DNA from: Streptomyces rishiriensis
GTDB lineage: Bacteria; Actinomycetota; Actinomycetes; Streptomycetales; Streptomycetaceae
Assembly (NCBI RefSeq): GCF_003112535.1
Contig: NZ_BEWA01000009.1
Coordinates: forward strand, 287,476-351,475
Reading direction: 5' to 3'
DNA length: 64,000 bases
Shown: positions 36,048 through 44,700 of the stretch, piece by piece
Numbering within the stretch: the first letter of the stretch is position 1
Layout of the letters: every line of letters starts with the position of its first letter
The notes under the pieces: generated by a model
The model's database searches: none
Told to the model about the DNA's origin: nothing
Seen by the model: the letters and a program-made list of their open reading frames with translations, nothing else
Program-made: the position numbers and the translations under genes

Positions 36048-36344
36048 GTGTCTGGCCGGACGCACACCGGATCACGCCCTGAACGCACCTGTGTGGGGTG
36101 CCGGAAGCGAGCGGCCAAGACGGAGCTGCTGCGCATCGTGGCGATCAAGGACGCATGCGTCCCCGATCCACGCGGTACGCTGCCCGGCCGGGGTGCGTAT
36201 CTGCACCCCGCCCCGTTCTGTCTCGACCAGGCGGCGCGCCGCCGGGCGTTCACGAGGGCGTTGCGAGCCCCGGGAGCGCTCGACACAAACGCGTTGCGCC
36301 AGTACGTCGAGCAGACGACCGTTGCCGAACAGGCGACACCGTAA
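36048..36344 (+). CDS. YlxR-family RNA-binding protein
   Basis: 98-residue protein of the YlxR (DUF448) family, normally found between nusA and infB. The hallmark is ERTCVGCRKRAAKTELLRIV, followed by GRGAYLHP and the RAFTRALR helix. Proposed roles are RNA binding and influence on RNase P or transcription; the exact role here is unknown. GTG 36048 is preferred because GGGGAGG lies 11 bases before it. TTG 36042 and TTG 36012 in the same frame are alternatives. Confidence 0.85.
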   Translation: MSGRTHTGSRPERTCVGCRKRAAKTELLRIVAIKDACVPDPRGTLPGRGAYLHPAPFCLDQAARRRAFTRALRAPGALDTNALRQYVEQTTVAEQATP

Positions 36345-36410
36345 GAAGGCGTCGCACGGAACCTCCGTGCGGCTCTGGTACCCCGCGAGTTGGAAGTAGG
36401 TCGAGATTGC

Positions 36411-36443
36411 GATGAGCACTCGATGAGCACGCGATGAGTACGC
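36411..36443. repeat. Three tandem 11-bp repeats in the infB leader
   Basis: GATGAGCACTC, GATGAGCACGC and GATGAGTACGC follow each other without gaps, 49 bases upstream of the infB start. Each repeat contains an ATGAG that could look like a start followed by a stop in another frame. The function is unknown. Confidence 0.6.
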
Positions 36444-36491
36444 CCATGAAGTAGCGACGGTCCGGACACACCCGGACCTAAAAGGAGCGAA

Positions 36492-39400
36492 GTGGCTAAG
36501 GTCCGGGTATACGAACTCGCCAAGGAGTTCGGGGTGGAGAGCAAGGCCGTCATGGCCAAGCTCCAGGAACTCGGTGAATTCGTCCGTTCGGCGTCTTCGA
36601 CCATCGAAGCGCCCGTTGTCCGCAAACTGACTGACGCCTTCCAGGGCGGCGGCAAGCCCGCCCCCCGCAAGGCAGCCCCCAGGCCCGCGGCGCCCTCTCC
36701 GGCGCAGGCGGCCCGTCCGGGTCCGGCCGCACCTCGGCCGGCCGCCCCCAAGCCTCCCGCGGCGCAGACGCCCGCGGCTCCGGCGGCTCCCGCCGCCCCT
36801 GCCGCCTCGTCGGCTCCCGCGCCGTCGGCCCCCGCGCCGGCGGCCTCCGGTCCGCGTCCGGGCCCCAAGCCCGCGCCGCGTCCGGCCCCCGCCGCCCCGG
36901 AGTTCACCGCTCCGCCGGCTGCTCCGGCCGCCCCCGCCGCTCCGGCCCAGTCGTCCGGCCCGCGGCCGGCCTCGCAGGGTCCGCGCCCCGGCGCGCCGCG
37001 CCCCGCCGGCCGTCCCGCGCCCGGTCAGGACCGCGGCGACCGTGGTGACCGCGGCGATCGTGGTGACCGCGGCCAGCGTCCGGCCGCCGCTCAGGGGCCG
37101 CGCCCCGGTGGCGCCGGCGCCCCGCGTCCGGGCGGTGCCCGTCCCACGGGTCCGCGTCCGGGCAACAACCCCTTCACGTCCGGCGGCAACGCCGGCATGG
37201 CGCGCCCGCAGGCGCCCCGTCCGCAGGGCGCCCCGCGTCCCGGCGGCCCCGGTGGCGCTCCCGGCGCCGGTCCCCGTCCGCAGGGCCCCGGTGGCCAGGG
37301 CGGCGGTCCTCGTCCGCAGTCTCCGGGCGGCTCCCGTCCGTCTCCGGGCGGCATGCCCCGCCCGCAGGGCGCAGGCCCCGGCGGCCCGCGTCCCGGCGGC
37401 GGTCCCCGTCCCAACCCCGGCATGATGCCGCAGCGTCCCGCTGCCGGCCCGCGTCCCGGCGGTGGCCCCGGTGGCCGCGGCCCGGGTGGCGGCGGCGGTG
37501 CGGGTCGTCCTGGCGGCGGCGGTCGTCCCGGCGGCGGCTTCGCAGGTCGTCCGGCCGGTCCCGGCGGCGGCGCCCGTCCCGGTGGCGGCGGCGGCTTCGC
37601 CGGTCGTCCCGGCGGTCCCGGTGGCGGCGGCGGCTTCGGCGGCGGCGGTGGCCGTCCCGGATTCGGCGGTCGTCCCGGCGGTCCGGGTGCCCGTGGTGGC
37701 ACGCAGGGCGCCTTCGGCCGTCCCGGCGGTCCCGCGCGTCGCGGTCGCAAGTCGAAGCGGCAGAGGCGCCAGGAGTACGAGGCCATGCAGGCCCCGTCGG
37801 TCGGCGGCGTGATGCTGCCTCGCGGCAACGGACAGTCCGTCCGCCTGTCGCGTGGTGCGTCCCTGACCGACTTCGCCGAGAAGATCGGCGCCAACCCGGC
37901 GTCGCTCGTCGGCGTGATGATGAACCTCGGCGAGATGGTCACCGCCACGCAGTCCGTCTCCGACGAGACGCTGAAGCTTCTCGCGGACGAGATGAACTTC
38001 GTCCTCGAGATCGTCAGCCCCGAGGAGGAGGACCGCGAGCTGCTCGAGTCCTTCGACATCGAGTTCGGCGAGGACGAGGGCGACGAGGAAGACCTGGTGG
38101 TTCGTCCGCCGGTCGTGACCGTCATGGGTCACGTCGACCACGGTAAGACCCGACTGCTCGACACCATCCGCAAGACGAACGTCATCGCGGGCGAGGCCGG
38201 CGGCATCACGCAGCACATCGGTGCGTACCAGGTCGCCACCGAGGTCAACGGTGAAGAGCGCAGGATCACCTTCATCGACACCCCGGGTCACGAGGCGTTC
38301 ACCGCCATGCGTGCCCGTGGCGCCAAGTCGACCGACATCGCGATCCTCGTGGTGGCGGCCAACGACGGTGTGATGCCCCAGACGATCGAGGCGCTGAACC
38401 ACGCCAAGGCGGCCGACGTGCCGATCGTGGTCGCGGTCAACAAGATCGACGTCGAGGGCGCGGACCCGACCAAGGTGCGCGGTCAGCTCACCGAGTTCGG
38501 TCTGGTGGCCGAGGAGTACGGCGGCGACACGATGTTCGTCGACATCTCCGCCAAGCAGGGCCTCAACATCGAGAGCCTGCTGGAGGCCGTGGTCCTGACC
38601 GCGGACGCCTCGCTCGACCTGCGGGCCAACCCGGAGCAGGACGCGCAGGGCATCGCGATCGAGTCCCACCTCGACCGCGGCCGTGGTGCCGTCTCGACGG
38701 TTCTGGTCCAGCGCGGCACGCTGCGCATCGGCGACACGATGGTGGTCGGCGACGCGTACGGCCGAGTCCGGGCGATGCTCGACGACAACGGCAACAACGT
38801 CGAGGAAGCGGGTCCGTCGACCCCCGTCCTGGTCCTGGGTCTCACCAACGTCCCGGGCGCCGGCGACAACTTCCTCGTCGTCGACGAGGACCGCACGGCA
38901 CGTCAGATCGCCGAGAAGCGCGCGGCGCGTGAGCGCAACGCCAACTTCGCCCGGCGTGGAGTCCGGTTCTCCCTGGAGAACCTGGACGAGGCGCTCAAGG
39001 CCGGTCTGGTGCAGGAACTCAACCTCATCATCAAGGGCGACGCGTCCGGTTCGGTGGAGGCTCTCGAGTCCTCGCTGCTCCAGCTCGACGTCGGCGAAGA
39101 GGTCGACATCCGCGTCCTGCACCGCGGTGTGGGTGCGGTCACCGAGTCGGACATCGACCTGGCGACCGGCTCCGACGCCATCGTCATCGGCTTCAACGTC
39201 CGTGCGGCCGGTCGTGCCGCGCAGATGGCGGAGCGCGAGGGTGTGGACGTCCGGTACTACTCGGTGATCTACCAGGCCATCGAGGAGATCGAGGCGGCCC
39301 TGAAGGGCATGCTGAAGCCGGAGTACGAGGAGGTCGAGCTCGGCACGGCGGAGATCCGCGAGGTCTTCAAGTCGTCCAAGCTGGGCAACATCGCCGGTGT

Positions 39401-39626
39401 CCTGGTCCGCTCGGGCGAGGTCAAGCGCAACACCAAGGCGCGCCTCATCCGCGACGGCAAGGTCATCGCGGAGAGCCTCACCATCTCCGGGCTGCGTCGC
39501 TTCAAGGACGACGTCACCGAGATCCGCGAAGGGTTCGAGGGCGGTATCAACCTCGGCAACTTCAACGACATCAAGGTCGACGACGTCATCGCGACGTACG
39601 AGATGCGCGAGAAGCCGCGGGTGTAA
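36492..39626 (+). CDS. infB: Translation initiation factor IF-2
   Basis: 1044-residue IF-2 with the actinobacterial-style long N-terminus. Residues 1-50 are the IF2_N module (VRVYELAKEFGVESKAVMAK). Residues 55-420 are a Pro/Ala- then Gly-rich disordered region with GDRGD and RPGGG repeats. The GTPase domain starts near residue 540; its P-loop GHVDHGKT is at 546-553 and DTPGHEAF and NKIDVEGA follow. The C-terminal domains bind initiator tRNA. GTG 36492 is preceded by AAAGGAG. A strong terminator follows at 39638-39680. Confidence 0.96.
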   Translation: MAKVRVYELAKEFGVESKAVMAKLQELGEFVRSASSTIEAPVVRKLTDAFQGGGKPAPRKAAPRPAAPSPAQAARPGPAAPRPAAPKPPAAQTPAAPAAPAAPAASSAPAPSAPAPAASGPRPGPKPAPRPAPAAPEFTAPPAAPAAPAAPAQSSGPRPASQGPRPGAPRPAGRPAPGQDRGDRGDRGDRGDRGQRPAAAQGPRPGGAGAPRPGGARPTGPRPGNNPFTSGGNAGMARPQAPRPQGAPRPGGPGGAPGAGPRPQGPGGQGGGPRPQSPGGSRPSPGGMPRPQGAGPGGPRPGGGPRPNPGMMPQRPAAGPRPGGGPGGRGPGGGGGAGRPGGGGRPGGGFAGRPAGPGGGARPGGGGGFAGRPGGPGGGGGFGGGGGRPGFGGRPGGPGARGGTQGAFGRPGGPARRGRKSKRQRRQEYEAMQAPSVGGVMLPRGNGQSVRLSRGASLTDFAEKIGANPASLVGVMMNLGEMVTATQSVSDETLKLLADEMNFVLEIVSPEEEDRELLESFDIEFGEDEGDEEDLVVRPPVVTVMGHVDHGKTRLLDTIRKTNVIAGEAGGITQHIGAYQVATEVNGEERRITFIDTPGHEAFTAMRARGAKSTDIAILVVAANDGVMPQTIEALNHAKAADVPIVVAVNKIDVEGADPTKVRGQLTEFGLVAEEYGGDTMFVDISAKQGLNIESLLEAVVLTADASLDLRANPEQDAQGIAIESHLDRGRGAVSTVLVQRGTLRIGDTMVVGDAYGRVRAMLDDNGNNVEEAGPSTPVLVLGLTNVPGAGDNFLVVDEDRTARQIAEKRAARERNANFARRGVRFSLENLDEALKAGLVQELNLIIKGDASGSVEALESSLLQLDVGEEVDIRVLHRGVGAVTESDIDLATGSDAIVIGFNVRAAGRAAQMAEREGVDVRYYSVIYQAIEEIEAALKGMLKPEYEEVELGTAEIREVFKSSKLGNIAGVLVRSGEVKRNTKARLIRDGKVIAESLTISGLRRFKDDVTEIREGFEGGINLGNFNDIKVDDVIATYEMREKPRV

Positions 39627-39637
39627 GCACCCAAGGT

Positions 39638-39680
39638 CCGTACCGGCCGGCGGGGGATCGTTCCCCGCCGGCCGGTACGG
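39638..39680. terminator. Hairpin terminator after infB
   Basis: 18-bp perfect stem (39638-39655 and 39663-39680) with a 7-base loop, starting 12 bases after the infB stop. It implies that the DUF503-rbfA-truB genes can be transcribed separately or by readthrough. Confidence 0.75.
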
Positions 39681-39806
39681 CGTCCGGCGCCGCCAAGCGG
39701 GGAAAACCCCGTCGAGCAGCCGCCGGGAACGCTGTACCGTTCTCGATGTCCCTGTCCCATGGCGGCAGGGCCGTCGATCCCGTACCGGCGGGTGAACCGG
39801 ATACAC

Positions 39807-40100
39807 ATGTACGTGGGGACTCTGTCCTTCGACCTCCTCCTCGGCGACGTACATTCGCTGAAGGAGAAGCGCTCCGTCGTCCGTCCCATCGTCGCCGAGC
39901 TCCAGCGCAAGTTCGCGGTGAGCGTGGCCGAGGTGGACGACCAGGACCTTCACCGCAGGGCCAGGATCGGCCTCGCCGTGGTCTCGGGTGACGCGGAGCA
40001 CCTGACCGATGTACTGGACCGGTGCGAACGGCTGGTCGCCGGGCGCCCCGAGGTGGAGCTGCTGTCGGTCAGACGCCGCTTCCACGGCGAAGACGACTGA
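39807..40100 (+). CDS. DUF503 (YlxP-like) protein
   Basis: 97-residue protein of the DUF503 family, typically encoded between infB and rbfA. The N-terminus YVGTLSFDLLLGDVHSLKEKR and the middle KFAVSVAEVDDQDLHRRARIGLAVVS are family features. The function is unknown; the genomic position suggests a role near ribosome maturation. ATG 39807 is chosen because the conserved region begins immediately; an upstream in-frame start at 39759 adds unconserved residues. Confidence 0.85.
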   Translation: MYVGTLSFDLLLGDVHSLKEKRSVVRPIVAELQRKFAVSVAEVDDQDLHRRARIGLAVVSGDAEHLTDVLDRCERLVAGRPEVELLSVRRRFHGEDD

Positions 40101-40148
40101 CCGACCGACCACGAATCGCAAGAAGAAGAAAGAACGGGAGACGGACCA

Positions 40149-40598
40149 GTGGCCGACAACGCGCGCGCCAAGAGGCTGGCGGACCTCATCCAGCAGGTGG
40201 TGGCCCAGAAGCTGCAGCGCGGGATCAAGGACCCGCGGCTCGGCTCCCACGTCACCATCACGGACACCCGGGTCACGGGTGACCTCAGGGAGGCGACCGT
40301 CTTCTACACCGTGTACGGGGACGACGAGGAGCGGGCGGCCGCGGCCGCCGGTCTGGAGAGCGCCAAGGGCGTCCTGCGCTCCGAGGTGGGCCGTGCGGCG
40401 GGCGTGAAGTTCACGCCGACGCTGGCCTTCGTCGCCGACGCCCTGCCGGACAACGCCCGCACCATCGACGACCTCCTCGACAAGGCGCGCGCCGCCGACG
40501 AGAAGGTCCGCGAGGTGTCCGCGGGAGCCGGCTACGCGGGCGACGCCGACCCGTACAAGAAGCCCGGTGACGAGGACGAGACGGACGACTCCGCCTGA
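40149..40598 (+). CDS. rbfA: 30S ribosome-binding factor A
   Basis: 149-residue RbfA, a KH-type protein that assists 16S rRNA 5'-end maturation. Typical blocks are ARAKRLADLIQQVVAQKLQR, IKDPRLGSHVTITDTRVTGDL and the helix-kink region LRSEVGRAAGVKFTPTLAFV. It has an acidic C-terminal extension (PGDEDETDDSA). The GTG start at 40149 follows AACGGGAGACGGACCA. Its stop shares one base with the truB start, so the two are coupled. Confidence 0.93.
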   Translation: MADNARAKRLADLIQQVVAQKLQRGIKDPRLGSHVTITDTRVTGDLREATVFYTVYGDDEERAAAAAGLESAKGVLRSEVGRAAGVKFTPTLAFVADALPDNARTIDDLLDKARAADEKVREVSAGAGYAGDADPYKKPGDEDETDDSA

Positions 40599-41503
40599 TG
40601 AACCGCAAGCCGACCCCGCCCGACGGCCTGGTCATCGTGGACAAGCCGTCGGGCTTCACTTCGCACGACGTCGTGGCCAAGATGCGGGGGATCGCGGGGA
40701 CCCGCCGCGTCGGCCACGCCGGCACGCTCGACCCGATGGCGACGGGCGTCCTCGTCCTCGGCATCGAGAAGGCGACCAAGCTCCTCGGGCACCTGGCGCT
40801 CACCGAGAAGGAGTACCTGGGCACGATCCGGCTCGGCCAGACGACCCTGACCGACGACGCCGAGGGCGAGCTCACGGGCTCCACGGACGCCTCGAAGGTC
40901 GCCCGGGACGCGATCGACGCGGGCATCGCCGAGCTGAGCGGCGACATCATGCAGGTGCCGTCCAAGGTCAGCGCCATCAAGATCAACGGGGTTCGCTCCT
41001 ACAAACGGGCCCGCGACGGCGAGGACTTCGAGATCCCGGCCCGCCCGGTCACCGTCTCGTCCTTCTCGGTGTACGACGTTCGCGACGCCGTCGCCGAGGA
41101 CGGCACCCCCGTCCTGGACCTCGTCGTCTCCGTCGTCTGCTCCTCCGGCACCTACATCCGGGCCCTCGCCCGCGACCTGGGCGCCGGACTCGGCGTCGGC
41201 GGCCACCTCACCGCCCTGCGCCGCACCCGCGTCGGCCCCTACAAGCTGGACTCGGCGAAGACGCTCGACCAGCTCCAGCAGGAGCTGAGCGTGATGCCGA
41301 TCGCCGACGCGGCCGCCGCCGCGTTCCCCCGCTGGAACGTGGACGCCAAGCGGGCTCGGCTGCTCCTCAACGGCGTGCGGCTGGAGATGCCCGACGAGTA
41401 CGCCGACGCGGGCGCCGTGGCCGTCTTCGATCCCGAGGGCCGCTTCCTGGCCCTGGTGGAGGAACAGAAGGGCAAGGCCAAGAGCCTGGCCGTACTCGGC
41501 TGA
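40598..41503 (+). CDS. truB: tRNA pseudouridine(55) synthase
   Basis: 301-residue TruB, which isomerises U55 in the T-loop of tRNAs. The catalytic Asp is in the GHAGTLDPMATGVL block. Further family blocks are KEYLGTIRLGQTTLTDDAEG, QVPSKVSAIKINGVRSYKRAR and CSSGTYIRALARDLG, and a short PUA-like tail follows. ATG 40598 overlaps the rbfA stop by one base. A 13-bp hairpin at 41521-41566 ends the unit. Confidence 0.95.
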   Translation: MNRKPTPPDGLVIVDKPSGFTSHDVVAKMRGIAGTRRVGHAGTLDPMATGVLVLGIEKATKLLGHLALTEKEYLGTIRLGQTTLTDDAEGELTGSTDASKVARDAIDAGIAELSGDIMQVPSKVSAIKINGVRSYKRARDGEDFEIPARPVTVSSFSVYDVRDAVAEDGTPVLDLVVSVVCSSGTYIRALARDLGAGLGVGGHLTALRRTRVGPYKLDSAKTLDQLQQELSVMPIADAAAAAFPRWNVDAKRARLLLNGVRLEMPDEYADAGAVAVFDPEGRFLALVEEQKGKAKSLAVLG

Positions 41504-41520
41504 GGCACTCCCGGCCCGGC

Positions 41521-41566
41521 CCGTGGAGCGGCGAACACGGGGTGGTGCTGCGCCGCCGCTCCACGG
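41521..41566. terminator. Hairpin after truB
   Basis: 13-bp perfect stem (41521-41533 and 41554-41566) with a 20-base loop, 17 bases after the truB stop. It is a probable terminator before the large protease/NTPase-like gene. Confidence 0.5.
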
Positions 41567-41750
41567 CCCCCCTCGGTTCCCCCACCCCTAGGGTGTGTCC
41601 GACGACCCCCCTTCATTCACCCGTCCGGGCAGGCGCTCGGAGTGAACCGAGGGAGCGCAGGGGGGCGCTTTCGCTCAGCGATCTGTCCCGCCGATCATCC
41701 CGCCCCTACCGTCGGACGCAGCACACGCGGGCGCGGCGGGAGGTACGACG

Positions 41751-44700
41751 ATGGCGGGACGGGGCCCGCGGGCACCGTGGCGGGACTCCGGGCGCGGCGC
41801 GCTCCAGGGCCGTCCGGCGGACGTCTGCCGCGCCGCCCCGGACGTCGGCCCCGCTCTCGTGCGCATCCAGGATCCCGCCGGCCGGCCGCGCGGCGCCGGC
41901 TTCGTCGCCGACCACCACGGCACCGTGGTCACCAGCCACGAGGCGGTCGACGGACTGCCCCGGCTCGTGCTGTACGGCGCCGGCGACCGCAGCTGCGTCG
42001 TGACGGCCGACGCGGTCACCCCGCTGCCCGAACTCGACCTGGCACTCGTGCGCACCGAGGGGCTCGGCGTGGACCCGCTGCCGATGACCGTGCGGGAGGG
42101 CGTGGAGCCCGGCAGATACGTCCGGCTGGCGGCCGGCTGCTGGCGTGAGGCGCGGGTGCTGGCCGAGACCAGCGCGACGTACACGGCCACCGACCGCTTC
42201 CACCACCTCGACGGCGTCCTGGAGCTGGCGATCGGCACCGCGGGCCGGGACGCGCTGCGCCCGGGCGGGGGCGCGGCCGGCGGACCGGTCCTCGACGCCC
42301 GGACCGGCGCGGTCGTCGCCGTCCTCGGCACCGCGCTCCACTGCGGTCACCGCGACACCGGCTTCGCCGTGCCGCTGCGCCCCCTCACCCGCACGACCGG
42401 CGAGCAGCGGAGCGAGCGCGGGGACGGAGCGCCCGTCGCCGCCCCGACGGCGCCGACGGTGTCGGGCGAGGGCTGGGCGACGGGGGAGTACTCCGTGCCG
42501 CCGGGGGAGACGACTCGGGCCGGCGGCGTCGGGACACACGGGGACACGGTTTTGCCCTGCGGCGTCGGGGAGCAGGGGGCGCCGGGGACGCCCACGCGAG
42601 CGGCGGGAACGGCGGGGGCTGCGGGAACGGCACGGACCGCCGGGGCGGCGAGCCCGGTGGGGGCGGCAGCGCCGGCGGGGGCCTCCGGTCGTGCGGAGAC
42701 GGCGGAGACGCGGCCCGAGGGGCCCCTCGCCGAGTTGCTCGCCCGCAACGCGGCCACCGTGCCCGCGTACGGCGCCGACCTCAACCTGGCGGCCGTCCTG
42801 GAGCTGACGGCCACGTCCGTCGGCTCGGACGGCCCGCCGGGCGCGCTGAACCACTCCCTCCACCGCACCGGGACCGGGTCCCGCCCCGCCGCCTCGGAAC
42901 CCGTCGAACGGGCCCTCCCCGCAGGGGAGTTCACCCGGTTCGCGTCGAGCCCGGCAGCCGTCCTCGGCCTGGTCGGCGCTCCGGGCAGCGGCCGTACGAC
43001 CGAACTCGCGGCCCTCGCCGCCCGCCGCACCCGGGGCGCCCGGCCCGCCCCCACCCTCTGGTTGCGCGGCGCCGACCTGCAGGACGAGGACGAGTCGCTC
43101 GCCGACGCGGCCCGCCGCACCCTGGCCAGGGCCGCCCGCATCGTGGCGGCCTCGCGGCCGGGGCGAGCGGCGCCCCCCTCCCCGGCCGCCGGCGCCGTCG
43201 GCACCGACCTCGGTGACGTCACCCCCGAGCGGCTCGCCCGGCTCGCCCGCACCGTCGGACGCCCGCTGCTGCTCCTCCTGGACGGACCCGAGGAGATGCC
43301 CCCGGTCCTCGCGCACCGGCTCGCCGAGTGGACCGAGGGCACGGCGCGATGGCTGCGGGAGACGGGAGCGCGGCTCGTGGTGGCGTGCCGGAGCGAGTAC
43401 TGGGAGCACGCCGGAGCCCGGTTTGCGCCGGAGATGCTGTACGGAGCCGCAGCCGCCGGGGATCCGCTCCCGCCCTGCGTCCGCCTGGGCGACTTCACCC
43501 CCGACGAGGCCCGCGAGGCCCGCGCCCGCTACTGCCTTCCCGAGACGGCGCTCGCCTCCCCCGACGACCGGCACCCGCTCACCCTGCGCCTGCTCTCCGA
43601 GGTCCGCGCCGCGCTCCCCGGCCCGCCCGACCAGACCCCCGTCGACCGTGACGACGTCCTCGCCGCCCACCTCGACCTGATGTGCCTGCGCGTCGCGGTC
43701 CGCCTCGCCGCCGGGAACGGGCTGCGGGGCGCCGCCGTACGACGCCTCGCGGCGAAGGTCGCCGGCCAGGTGCACGAAGCCGCCCGGCGCAGTCTCGGGC
43801 CGGGACAGGGCGGCCTGGACCGGGCGTCGTTCGAGGCGGTCTTCCCGTGGGGGCCCGCGCCGGCCCGCCTCGGCGGAGGGGTCGGCTGGGCGTCCGCCGT
43901 CCTCGCCGAGGGCCTCCTCGTGCCGGCCGGCAGCGGCTACCGCTTCGCCCACGAGGAACTCGCCGACTGGATCCAGGGCGCCCACCTCGACCTCGACGAA
44001 GCCCTGCGCGCCCTCGTCCACCGGACCGGCACACCCGAGGACGACCGTCCGCTGCCCGTCCCGCACCACCGCATCGGCCCCGTCGTCCAGGCCCTGCTGC
44101 TCCTCGCCCGCCAGCAGGGCCCGCACCGACTCGCCGCCCGGCTACGCGAGTTGGCCCACGCACTGGAAGCCGACCCGGACTCGTGGTGGGCCGCCCGCCT
44201 GCTCACCGAGACCCTGCTGCGCGTCCCGGACGCGACGCCCTACACGGCCGTCCTGCGCCTGATCGCGGACCGGATCGGCGCCGGCGCCTCGGACCTCGGC
44301 CGGTTCGCGGACCTGGGCCCCGCCTTCTGGACGCGGCTCGCCCTGCCGGCCGACGCCCGGCTGGACCTGCTGCGCCGCCTGGTCCTCGCCGACGGCGCCC
44401 CGCACGAAGCGGACGCCCCCCGCTACCTCGACGCCGTCGCCGGAGTCCTCGCCGCCGACCCTCGCGCCGTCCAGCCGTACCTCACAAACTGGTTCGACGA
44501 CGAGCGGCCGCTGCCCGCGACCCCGCACGCCACCGTGGCGACGGCGGCGCAGGCGCTGCTGCACACCCACCGCCACCGGGCGCCCGACGACCTCACCGAG
44601 GCCCTCGTCGACTGCGCCCATCTGCGCGCCGACGAACTGCTCGCGGTGCTGGCCGAGGAGGAACCGACCGCCCTGTGCCGGGCAGTCGACCGGTGGGCGC

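Noticed and set aside
37030..37760. Repeats within infB considered as a CRISPR or tandem array
   Set aside because: The repetition is in-frame GDRGD, RPGG and PRPQG coding sequence of the disordered IF-2 region, without fixed repeat and spacer lengths.
36072..40250. 1392-codon open frame on the minus strand opposite infB
   Set aside because: It is a shadow of infB caused by GC-rich third positions. It is dominated by repetitive Arg/Gly/Thr, has no ribosome-binding site, and covers several real plus-strand genes.
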